Below are positions 1 to 8,864 of a stretch of 64,000 nt of DNA, one piece after another. Numbering within the stretch: position 1 is the first letter of the stretch; each line of letters opens with the position of its first letter. The notes under the pieces were generated by a model. The model had not been told where the DNA came from and searched no databases. It saw only the letters and a list, made by a program, of their open reading frames with translations. This stretch comes from Nephrocerus scutellatus. Its lineage: Eukaryota > Arthropoda > Insecta > Diptera > Pipunculidae. A program made the translations under genes and the position numbers. The stretch lies in NCBI GenBank assembly GCA_947095585.1, contig OX352761.1:34625777-34689776 (forward strand), in the 5' to 3' direction.

Positions 1-540
1 CAAACAAAAGAGAATTCTTGCTCATGCGCAATGTGTTCGCTGTGATTGTAGTAAATAACAAAAAACGTTTATATCATAACATAACTAGTGTTGTTATGGG
101 CTACTTTCGAGGCTAGTTTATAGCGTACGAAACAGTCACTTTCGTCTATGGGCGTGTGAAAAAGAAATTTAATCACGCCAGCATGTATCAAAGCGAAATT
201 CTTCTCTCTTCAATTCATTTCCATTAAAATTTATTTATAACTTCTCAAATTTTTTATGAGTTGAAACCAAAAGCTGATTACTCTGTTTGGGCAGTGATAT
301 GCAATATGCAGCCACTTCACAGTTAGTGGTTATGAACATTAAAATTCGCTTACAAATAATTTATATATGTAATATAATGTGATGTGATGATGATGTATGT
401 GATGAGCTACGAAGCAAGTTGTAGGACTTGTATTTAGTATAGAAAACATTTTAATATATACGTCCGTGTTTATGTCCCACAGACAACAAGATCTTTGTTT
501 TCTTTTCTTTCGTCCCGGACAGACGTGTCTTCGACACAGC
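1..540. other. Unassigned AT-rich sequence
   Basis: No convincing gene or recognised repeat is seen. The short open frames here have no recognisable domain and run into the scrambled SINE that follows. Confidence 0.5.
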
Positions 541-562
541 CTACCCTGCTCTTTTTTTTGCA

Positions 563-885
563 CACACATGGAAAGGACCTACAATTTAATGCCGTATCCG
601 AAGCAAAACCCACGAAATATATATGTAGTAGTGCACTGTGGCTGGCTACTGAGCAGGATCGAATCCCAGTAACACCAAAAGTATTTTTCACGGTGTCCCA
701 CCCCTCGCGAATGGGTGACAAACTGTCCGAGAGTAATAACTTGTCACGGAAAGCTTTTTCAATTCGCCGTTCGGAGCTGGCCCGTAACCGTAAAAAATAC
801 TTTTGATGTTTTTTGGGATTCGAACTACGAACCCCCCGCTCAAAATCCATGTACTTAACCACTGATCCACGGTGCCCACGGTTTT
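563..885. mobile_element. Scrambled tRNA-SINE composite
   Basis: Pieces of the window's tRNA-derived SINE lie here in conflicting orientations. About 563-600 matches the 3' body on the minus strand (ATGGAAAGGACCTACAATTT). About 650-780 matches head and body on the plus strand, including the degraded B box GATCGAATCCCAGTAACACC. About 785-882 is a minus-strand head ending at the complement of the A-box region (CACTGATCCACGGTGCCC). The arrangement needs at least one inversion or two insertions followed by deletion. The small open frames across it are by-products. Identity of the family is clear from six other copies in the window. Confidence 0.75.
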
Positions 886-984
886 GTTGAATACACACTT
901 TTATATTTGTGTTGCGTTATTTTGTTTCGTTGTGTTTATGGCTTTTATAAAACATACTAGTGCGGGTTTCATAAAATACCGTCT

Positions 985-1076
985 GCTTATTTTTTCTACA
1001 CTACATTCACATCTTGTTTTTCGTGTTCTGCTTACTTTTTTTACACTACATTCTATCTCGTTTTTCGTGCTTTAGT
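985..1076 (+). repeat. Two-copy tandem repeat, about 46 bp
   Basis: Two adjacent imperfect copies share TACACTACATTC followed by CTCGTTTTTCGTG or a close variant. It is T-rich with no coding signal. Confidence 0.6.
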
Positions 1077-1084
1077 ATGTGTAC

Positions 1085-1153
1085 AGTTGGGCTTTCTCTA
1101 GAGAGGGTTATGGTTTTGACCAAAACCAAATCCTTCTCCACAAAAAGCCCAAC
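1085..1153. repeat. Near-perfect palindrome (hairpin), half-copy downstream
   Basis: The outer arms AGTTGGGCTTT and AAAGCCCAACT are exact complements. The inner arms GAGAGGGTTATGGTTTTG and its imperfect complement close on a GACC centre. A half-arm, AGTTGGGCTTTCTGAAGAG, recurs at 1217-1245. This looks like a foldback element or the pair of ends of a small DNA transposon. The family is not recognised. Confidence 0.65.
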
Positions 1154-1266
1154 TGCTGATTGACAGATATATGCTTAAAAACTAACAAAATTAAATGTAT
1201 TGGTAATCAACAAAAGAGTTGGGCTTTCTGAAGAGAGGGTTTTGGTATTAAACACCATCTACATAG

Positions 1267-1543
1267 AGACTTTAAAAAATTATATGGGAGCCACTTCCAA
1301 ATTTGTACAAAAAGTGTTGTCAATCGGAGATACGTAAGAGTATAAAATTTGAAGAAAATTGGGTACTTTTTTTTATAAAATTTACATTGGTGCCCCCCGA
1401 CCCGAGGCCCAGGAGACCCCAAATAAATAGAAAGTGTTGTCAGCGGAGATACACATGTGTGCAAAGTTTGAATAAAATGGGGCTTTAGGAAGTGGGTTAA
1501 AAATGTATCACAAGGGCACGCGAAGTTAATAAAGAGAATTTAA
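1267..1543 (+). mobile_element. H-family element, 5'-truncated copy (H1)
   Basis: It contains two monomers of the H family: a GTTGTCAATCGGAGATAC core, then the terminal-type monomer with ACACATGTGTGCAAAG. The right end is GAAGTTAATAAAGAGAATTTAA. The left terminus is missing. The right-end (CCAG)n tract is reduced to a remnant. Confidence 0.8.
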
Positions 1544-1552
1544 GGATTAAAG

Positions 1553-1705
1553 GACCTCAAAAAACGAGAAAATGGCCACAATTCAACCCATCACAAAAAT
1601 GCTATTTGGTACTTAGATACTCAAAAAATGTCAGCTCCAGCTAGGTCCTGTGAAAGGTGGTTAAAAAGGACCTCAAATTAGTCGAAAATATAGACATGCA
1701 GGGGT
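1553..1705 (+). repeat. Dispersed repeat R2, copy 1
   Basis: The segment with GGACCTCAAAAAACGAGAAA and GAAAGGTGGTTAAAAAGGACC matches, in inverse orientation, the segment at about 23185-23400. No coding content; family unassigned. Confidence 0.6.
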
Positions 1706-2165
1706 CAAGTCAAGTTAAATAAAAGTTTTTAAAAAAGCAAACGGTTCGCGAGTGCCTGTTTTGTTAGTGTTAAGAGCAGTGTGTGGTGTCCGTGCATCCC
1801 GTCCCCAACAGCACAGCTAAAAAACTTGTTGAAACATAACTGTCGTATGTTTTACTAGCGACAGTTTGACAATCTTTAGCAATCGAATAACGGATTGTGA
1901 GTGTTTCTTCTGGTGATTTAACTCACTTTGTCGCGAAGGTAACAACTGGCAACAACTTGTGTTGATAATCCAATGTGATACATCCATTTCTCAGTTCGGT
2001 TGTGTTTTGTGTGTTTGTTTTGTAAATATTTGCAAGTTCAGGGTGGATCTTAGCAACGTTTCGATGTGTTTGCCCGTATACATGTCCACAGTCGAGCAAT
2101 TCTGGCACTGAGTGAAACTCAGGTATTTGAGAATTCTGAATTTCGAATTTAAATATACCTGGGTA
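1706..2165. other. Unassigned, no gene seen
   Basis: AT-rich sequence without a recognisable domain. A 61-residue minus-strand frame (1923-2108) has no recognised similarity and lacks support. Confidence 0.4.
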
Positions 2166-2172
2166 TAACTTA

Positions 2173-2400
2173 GTGCCCTTATTTTTCTTCAGACGCGGAC
2201 TCGTGATTTATGTCCGTAGTGATGTTGCTCTTCAATTTCTAACTCAATTCAGCCAATGTTCCCATATACACCATTCTGGGTGGCTTTGCCATTCTGTCCA
2301 GACATTCCACATTCCTAAGGAATGTATGTTAAGATATTCCCTGAGTTTAATAACATTGCCATCTTGTAAATTAGCCTCATCGGACCATAGTGTAGTATGA
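2173..2400 (+). pseudogene. Possible LINE endonuclease remnant (CR1-like)
   Basis: A plus-strand frame contains GLVIYVRSDVALQFL, which resembles the conserved central strand of the apurinic-type endonuclease of CR1/L2-group LINEs (pattern GGGVxIYVRxxI). It lies just upstream of a CR1-like RT fragment in the same orientation, so the two may be parts of one internally deleted element. The assignment rests on one short motif. It is inference rather than a firm call. Confidence 0.4.
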
Positions 2401-2439
2401 GCTAATTTCTCATTTCGGTTTTACAAAGTAAACCCAACT

Positions 2440-2968
2440 GGGGAAAATCGAATAAATTTCAAACGAGCGAGGAATGATTGCAATGCCCATCTTTGGCGGG
2501 TCAAATTCGTATACGACCAAAAATTGAGGCAAAAAATACTACAATGTTTATATAATAATTTATAATGACATTCCAGTTGTCAGCATTAATGACAAAGTCC
2601 ATCTGTTTGCGGCACATTTTTCAGCTATCTCGACGCTTCCGGATTGTGCATTGCTGCCGCCTACACCTACGAGTATTGAACACTTTATGGGACAGATTTG
2701 CATTCGTACTCGTGCAATTACTAGAGTTTTAAATGATTTGAAATCCCCCGGGGAAAGGGTATTTCCCCATTAGTTCTGAAGAGATGTTCTTCCCAGCTTC
2801 CACTATTATTGCGTAAGTTGTCTAGCCCGGTGCAAGAAATATTTCACTCCCCAATTGTCATATCTGGTGCGCCTAAAACTAACTTGCATCGGCTAAATAG
2901 AATACAAAACCGAGTGATAAAACTTATCGGTGACGAAAACATTGCGAAATCAATAGATTTGCTTGATT
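2440..2968 (+). pseudogene. CR1-like LINE RT fragment, internally deleted
   Basis: This fragment is collinear with the better-preserved CR1-like element at 34749-36668. It has the linker region before the RT fingers (GACATTCCAGTTGTCAGC, GGACAGATTTGCATTCG), then jumps at about 2820 to the thumb region (CTAGCCCGGTGCAAGAAAT) and on to CTTATCGGTGACGAAAAC. The catalytic palm is therefore deleted. It extends slightly further 5' than the 34.7 kb copy, which shows that the latter is 5'-truncated. Stops and frameshifts make it inactive. The 3' end is cut off near 2968. Confidence 0.8.
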
Positions 2969-2974
2969 AATTAA

Positions 2975-3280
2975 TTTAAAACAAAAACAATAACAAAAAA
3001 AATTTAAACAAAATTTGACATAAGCCTCTCTCAGATCCACGCTGTACTTGCGAGGTCCTCAATTATCGCTAGTGTGCGCCATTTTGATGCCACAAAACTC
3101 GAGGGATCTAGCATGGAAAGGACAAGGTTTACATCCAGCCTGTAGCGTTCAGGTATGAGATCAAGTCGGTGACCCTGTAAACTGAGAGCTCTTTCAGGTC
3201 GTAAAAAAATGGTTTACTTAAAATGCGGTGTTTTGACCCTGCTAGGGCCGGACAACTGCAGAGGAAGTGTATGAGAGTTT
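2975..3280 (-). mobile_element. Probable 3' untranslated end of LOA-like LINE
   Basis: This minus-strand sequence follows the RNase H region of the LINE at 3285-7541 and runs into a T/A-rich tract at 2975-3010. No clear poly-A or simple-repeat tail is visible, so the exact end is uncertain. Confidence 0.45.
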
Positions 3281-3284
3281 CTTT

Positions 3285-3863
3285 CTAATTTTCTTCTTTG
3301 CAACTTCTGCAGACAACAGCCACAACTCTGGCAATATCCTTCCGTGTTCTGGATAACAGCTCGGTGGTTTTCTTTTTGCTGTAAGATGGGCATATCGATC
3401 TTGATATGGCGTAGTTCGACAGACTGCTCCACCTGAGCTGTGATTTAGTATTATAAAAGGAGAGAATTTGTTCCTTGACTAAGCTCATTCGACAGCTAGC
3501 CTTCTCCATAGATCCAGTGTCCATAGCGACGCCCTTCTTAGCCGCCCTCTCATTACCCTTTATATTACTGTGCACCCATACTGTGGTAATGTCCAGGAGT
3601 TGACTGATCGAGGCCATTTCTTCTTGGCACTGTTGAACTAGTTTCGAGTTTATTGTGGTCGCCTAAATCGCCCTTATGGCAGATTGGCTATCAACACAAA
3701 TATCAACCCTTCCGATTTGTGCGTTTATGCGCCTTAATGCTATACACGCCTCCCAAATTGCTAGAATCTCTGCCTGAAAGATGCTAGCCGAATCGGGTAG
3801 CTTTAATGACCTTGACAGATTTAGATCATCCGAGAAGATAACTGCACCGACTCCGTCCTTCAT
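3285..3863 (-). pseudogene. LOA-like LINE: RNase H domain, broken
   Basis: Two minus-strand frames make up an RNase H-like domain. The first (3863-3663) carries the strand and helix pattern GVGAVIFSDD...FQAEILAIWEACIAL, with the catalytic E in AEI, and CVDSQSAIRAI with the catalytic D. The second (3617-3285) carries TTVWVHSNIKGNERAAKKG, the region of the last catalytic residues; the usual GH is replaced by HSNI. The two frames are separated by a stop. RNase H downstream of the RT is a feature of I, LOA and related LINE groups. Confidence 0.8.
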
Positions 3864-4079
3864 CTTGGATCCGTCAGTGAATATTTTTGCGTCATATTGC
3901 CTCGCTACTGCCCCATCCTTCCAGTTTCCCCTGGTAGGAAACTCAACGCTGAACGAGGAGTTGAAGCTAAATTTAGTGATGCAGTAATAAGTAGATGATG
4001 GTATGATTCCTTCAGGTACTGTCTGCAGTATATTGCAGTATCCGTATGGTCTAGTAGCAAACCACCCAGACTTTATAAG

Positions 4080-5839
4080 TCATAATGCACTGCACGTCGC
4101 AACATACTTGATAAATATGTCAGGAGGTAATAGGTACAAGATGGTGTTAAGGTCCTCGGTCGGACAAGACCGTAGAGCTCCTGTAATGCCTACTGCTGCT
4201 GATCGCTGTAACCTGCTGAGTTTGGTAACGTTATACTTTTTCTTCATCGCTGGCCACCAAACCAGCGATTCATAGGTGAGGATTGGTCGTACAACAGCTG
4301 TGTACAGCCAAAGAGCCATCTCTGGTTGAAGACCCCATTTCCTTCCGATGGTTTTGCTGCTGGCATAGAGGGCCACGCTTGCTTTCTTAGCCCTGTTAGC
4401 CTTCCAGCTAAGCTTCCTATCCAAGATCACTTCGAGATTTTTGGCACTGGGGTGAGGCTGAGACTTTTTCCATTGAGTTTTGGAAGGATAAAGGTGAACA
4501 AAACCATTTCGTTGTTCCCAGGGTTGACTCCAAGGCCACAGCTTGTTGCTCAGGAGCTGATTCTGCCCAGTTCTCTTTCCATGACTTCACTGATCACGGA
4601 AAGGCCTGATACGAGTATCAACACGTCATCTGCATACGCAACTACCTTCGTCCTATCCTCTTCAAGTTTTAGTAGCATTTCATTAATTACCATCGGCCAC
4701 AGTACAGGAGATATGATGCCTCCTTGGGGGGTGCCTATGTCGACTCGTTTGGTAATGTTACAGCTGCCAAGATTGGCTTGTATAATTCTGCTGCCGAGCA
4801 TGGATATGATCCATTGCGTAAGGAAGGATTCCACTCCTGACTGGGCCAGAGCTTCCTTGATGGCATCAATGTGAACATTGTTGAAAGCCCCTTCTATATC
4901 TTAAAAGGTGGCTAACGTAAACTGCTTGTAGTTGATCGTGTGCTCAGTCGTTCACACAACCTCATGGAGGGCAGTCTCCTTGGACCTGCCCTTATGCGTG
5001 TTGAGATTTCGATGTTTGTGTGACTTTAATGAGCCTGATTATCTAAAATTCGTTCCAGAGCCTTTAGCAAGAGCGATGAGAGACTTAGAGGCCTGAAATT
5101 CTATGCTGATTCATGGCCTCTTCTGCCTGCTTTGGGTATTACTAATCGAACTCCTCTCCAGCTGCGGGGGACATAACTGAGTAGGAGACAGCTTCTAAAA
5201 ATCTTCATTAGCCAGAGAGTTGACAGCTCCAGCGACATGTGTAGCATAATCGACTGTATACCATCCAGGCCAGGAGACTCATTACCCAGGAAACCTTTTT
5301 CCGGGTAATGATGTTTTCCACTACATCTCGAGAGACCGGATGCTCAGCATGCAACCTTTCCAAGTTATATGCGCATTGATAGCTGCTGGTAGGAAAATGT
5401 ATATTTATGAGAAGAACCAGGGATTCTGTCGCAGATGCCGTCCAGACACCGTCATCATCGGACAGGTGCTCTGTTTCGCCAGAATCTTGCAAATTCTAGC
5501 AGAGTCCTTGGTAGTTTCAATTGATTGACAGAAGTCCATCCAAGAGCGTCGCTTGGCTTCTTTGATGGCCTTCTTGTACCTTCTTAGGCAGTCTTTATAA
5601 GGCTGCCAGTATTTGTTAGTATAGCAGATTTTGAAGATCGACCTAGTCATACTCCAAAGTTTACGAAGTTGTTGGCTCCACCTGGGCGGGTGAACTTTTT
5701 TACTCCGGCAAGAGGCTTTTAGAGCCACGTTCATTGATTTCTCGAACGTATCAATTTTGTTGTCCAATTCATCAGCCGAAGTTACTTCAATATTCGGTAT
5801 TTTGCGTAATTTTGACTGGATAATATTGCCGATTTTCAC
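4080..5839 (-). pseudogene. LOA-like LINE: reverse transcriptase, broken
   Basis: Several overlapping minus-strand frames read through a non-LTR RT. The N-terminal linker is rich in K and R (5839-5405). The palm contains GTPQGGIISPVLWPM and the catalytic VVAYADDVLI within 4834-4550. The thumb (4430-4080) contains LYTAVVRPILTYESLVWW. Codons near 4890 fit the first palm block of the LOA/R1 type (DIEGAFNNV) but are out of frame. Three or more frameshifts or stops interrupt the domain, so no active protein is possible. The complementary plus-strand frame at 4326-4874 is a shadow. Confidence 0.85.
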
Positions 5840-5848
5840 CCAGTCAGT

Positions 5849-6569
5849 TCATTTTATGTTTTGATAAGTTTTGATCGACTCCGTCAGGAGGTTCAGATCA
5901 AACCTTATGAACTTATGGTCAGAGTAGTAGTTGAAATCGGATACTGTCCAGTTATCAACCCTGAATACCTTATTATTGGAAATCAAGGTAATATTGATTA
6001 CCTCTTCCCAACCATTGAACCTCTCCGAACCCGGGAAGGTATAGGTTGGAGTATTACCAGAGTTACAAATGCTGAGATTATTGATAATAATAAAATCAAA
6101 AAGAGACTCACACCGTTTATTGTCCCCCGAGCTGCCCCAAATGCCCATAATGCCAGACATCATTAGAGTTGCATCCCAATAGGATGCATTCATCGTTTGA
6201 CTTTGTTAGCTTTACGATTTTTTCTGGCGGGGCTGGGCGGTCATGGGGAAAATACGCCGAGGACATAAAAAGGTTTCCCCTTCCCGTATCCTCTACCCTG
6301 ACAACATTTAGGTCTGCAGAGCTGAAATTTGGACAAAGGAAAGCGTTAATGTGTTTTTTCACTAAAACACAAGATCGTGGCTTACCGTTATCTTTTTTAT
6401 AAAAGAGATTGTAATCGGACGTATTTAGACCCTTAACGTCAGTACATCTGACCCAAGGTTCTTGTACAAGGAAGATGTCTAAAAGCTCCTTGCACAGAAA
6501 GATCTGCAGATTATCAGAGGCACATTTCGAGTGCTTGAGGTTAATCTGCAGTAACCTAGACATCATCAC
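5849..6569 (-). pseudogene. LOA-like LINE: apurinic-type endonuclease
   Basis: The minus-strand frames 6569-6117 and 6193-5849 make an EEP-type endonuclease. The start LLQINLKHSKCASDNL and the catalytic FLVQEPWV motif are present, followed by TPTYTFPGS and the C-terminal YYSDHKFIRFDL (SDH motif). The frame changes near 6120-6190, splitting the domain. In LINEs this enzyme nicks the target DNA to prime reverse transcription. Here it is a relic. Confidence 0.85.
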
Positions 6570-6621
6570 TATTGGGTTGATGTAGAGCGACCTGCCACCA
6601 AATGATCTATACTTAGATCCT

Positions 6622-7541
6622 CTAGTAGTCTGGAGGCCGTATCTTCTTCCGGGTCATCTTCCTCAGGGGACAGCCGGAAGACCTTAAGCCAAACCTACGC
6701 TTAAAGGTAGCCTTCTCAATAGGTCCCAGACACTCCTCATTGATCAGGATTACCAGGGACATATTGTTGAGCTGGGGTTCTTCTGCTCGAATGATGCTCC
6801 AATTGTCCATGGGTATTTCAGGGTTCTGGAGCGTTAGACAGTGGAGGACTTTAGCTTTGTCCACCTTCATCTTTGGCAGCCAAATGCGTGCCTCCTAGGG
6901 ACTTCCTTGGCCAGGATAAGCTTGATTTTCAAGCACTCCCTTTCGTCGCTTATCTTAGCGACGCACTTGCCAAGAAAGTCCAAAGACGGCTGGTCTTCGC
7001 ATTTCAAAATCCTGCAACTCAGAAGGACAACGGAGCAGTCAAAAGAGACTGGTGGACCCTTTGCAGCGGTGATAAGGTGAACCATCACCAATTCAGACAG
7101 TCGAGCCTCAATGTCGCCCCATTTGTCCAAGATTGGTGTGCCACTATTTGACAGCTCGTCGATCAGCGCCACATTCAAGTGACTGATGGCCACCTCTTTG
7201 TAGGAAGGTCTGACCTTAGCCTTCTCAACGGAGGAAGCCGCGGTCTTCTTGACCTTCTTTATTGCTGCCACCTTGGAACCACCACTGGTAGTTGCCCCGG
7301 TGAGTCCACCCTTCCTGGGTTGTTTAGCCTTCTTCGCAACATTGGTGGTCTTATCCTGAGACCTGTTGCTTTTCTGGCTGGAAGAAGAAGCTGTATCAGT
7401 AGCCACCTTGCTACTGATTTGCCGCTTGTTGAACTCCTCTATCACTTTTCGATATCTGAGTTCATCCGTTGCATCCTTAAATTCCTTAAAATTGTTCGCT
7501 TTATTTTCAGTATTTGCTTCTACCTCTGAGAGTATTTGCTT
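6622..7541 (-). pseudogene. LOA-like LINE: ORF1 (gag-like) with DUF4780-like end
   Basis: The first part (about 7541-6867) is a basic, K/S/T-rich protein (QDKTTNVAKKAKQPRKGG). The last part (6870-6622) has LVILINEECLGPIEKATFKR, a pattern I associate with the DUF4780 domain of insect LINE ORF1 proteins. A frameshift near 6868 separates them. The open frame runs upstream of the GTG at 7445 to a stop near 7541, so the true start is not defined. A 12-bp sequence, GAAGCAAATACT, is duplicated near the start. The gene order ORF1-EN-RT-RNase H is collinear over about 4.5 kb. Confidence 0.7.
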
Positions 7542-7660
7542 CTACCCAACAAACTCAAAAAGTCGGTTCAAAACTAAAGAAAGGATGTTGTTTCAATTCA
7601 ATCCATTTCCATCTTCAAACAAAAACAATAATAAAACTGAACAAACGACAATGATAGAAA

Positions 7661-7959
7661 ATATTAATAATAATATTCGGCGCGACAGACCATTGTGGTC
7701 AAAGGTCTAGCTTCTTGCGACTATTTGTGTTGCGCATTTATATTTTTGGACACAAATGGAAGGGACCTACAATTTAAGGCCGGTTCCGAACGGCGAATTG
7801 AGAAGGTTTCCGTGACAACAAGTTATTACTCTCGGAACGTTTGTCACCCATTCGTAAGAGGTGTGACACCGTAAAAAATACTTTGGTGTTACTGGGATTC
7901 GAACCACGAACCTCCTGCTCAGTAGACACGCGTATTTTCACTGAGCCACGGCGCCCGCT
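7661..7959 (-). mobile_element. tRNA-derived SINE, near full length
   Basis: On the minus strand the tRNA-like head starts GGGCGCCGTGGCTCAGTG and includes the B box GGTTCGAATCC. A body follows (GTATTTTTTACGG, then the CAATTCGCCGTTCGGAAC block). The conserved tail GACCACAATGGTCTGTCGCG is followed by CCGAATATTATTATTA, a simple TTA-repeat terminus. Head, body and repeat tail fit an RNA polymerase III SINE mobilised by a LINE. The sequence between 7542 and 7660 has no assignment. Confidence 0.9.
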
Positions 7960-8446
7960 AGAAAATATTAACGCAAAGAAAAAACTTTCACTTGCAGCTA
8001 ACCGCAAACTTAAACCGAATGAAAAATGAGGGTCAGGAACAAACATTTCACACACATAGTATAACAAAACAATGTAGAGAAACGTAAATCAATTTTCATA
8101 TTCGATTTGCCGCGAAATACAGTTATGTTCGTCTTTGATCAATCACAAATCTGCAAAAAGCATTTCGAAATCAACATAAGTCTTTTTATGTTTTTTGCCA
8201 ATCGTTTCACCGACGTTAATGAAGTTATCTTCACGACTTGCGCTGAATGTATCTCTAGTGCAAGATGTTGTTCTGTAATTGTCTCTGCACCTATCCCGGA
8301 TCCCTAAATGCAGGTATGACCATTATCTTACGCACCAGCAGCATCAATTTTATGATTAAATTTATAATAAACGTAAGTCTTGACTGTTTCCATATTGTTA
8401 TCAGCATCAATTAACCCGCTATAATTAAATGATTGAGTTGAATAAA
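7960..8446. other. Unassigned, no gene seen
   Basis: AT-rich spacer. A 66-residue plus-strand frame (8107-8307) has no recognised domain. Confidence 0.4.
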
Positions 8447-8784
8447 ACAAAAACAACCCATAAAAATTAAAATTTTTCTTGTAAATTCGATATACCGATA
8501 TTTAAAAATTGTATATTGGGGTCCCCAAGTGGCCGATCGCTCCAAATTTTTACAAAAAGTGTTTTCCATCGAAGACACACGTGTGTACAAAATTTAAAAT
8601 CGGGTAAATTTTGTAAAATATTTGTATGGGAGACCCCGAACCCGAGGTCCGAGGGGCCTCAAATAAAAAGTATTGTCACCGGAAATATACATGTGTGCAA
8701 AATTTCAATAAAATCAGGCTATGGGAAGTGGGTTGATTGAATTGATCAGAAAATCTGCACGCGAAGCTAATATAGAGAATTTAA
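8447..8784 (+). mobile_element. H-family element, complete short copy (H2)
   Basis: Both ends are present: AAAACAACCCATAAAAATT on the left with the subterminal TAAATTC block, and GAAGCTAATATAGAGAATTT on the right. Two monomers lie inside: an internal type (TTTCCATCGAAGACACACG) and the right-terminal type (GGAAATATACATGTGTGC, then GGAAGTGGGTT). At about 338 bp it is one of the shortest full copies. No coding capacity. Confidence 0.85.
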
Positions 8785-8864
8785 AAACAATTTTTTCCAT
8801 TGTTCCGTCTGGTTTTATGAATATTTGAACTTTGTATTATCTAAATACATACACAATTTATAAT

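Noticed and set aside
4326..4874. 182-residue plus-strand open frame
   Set aside because: It lies exactly opposite the LOA-like RT (YADD region) and has no domain of its own; a shadow.
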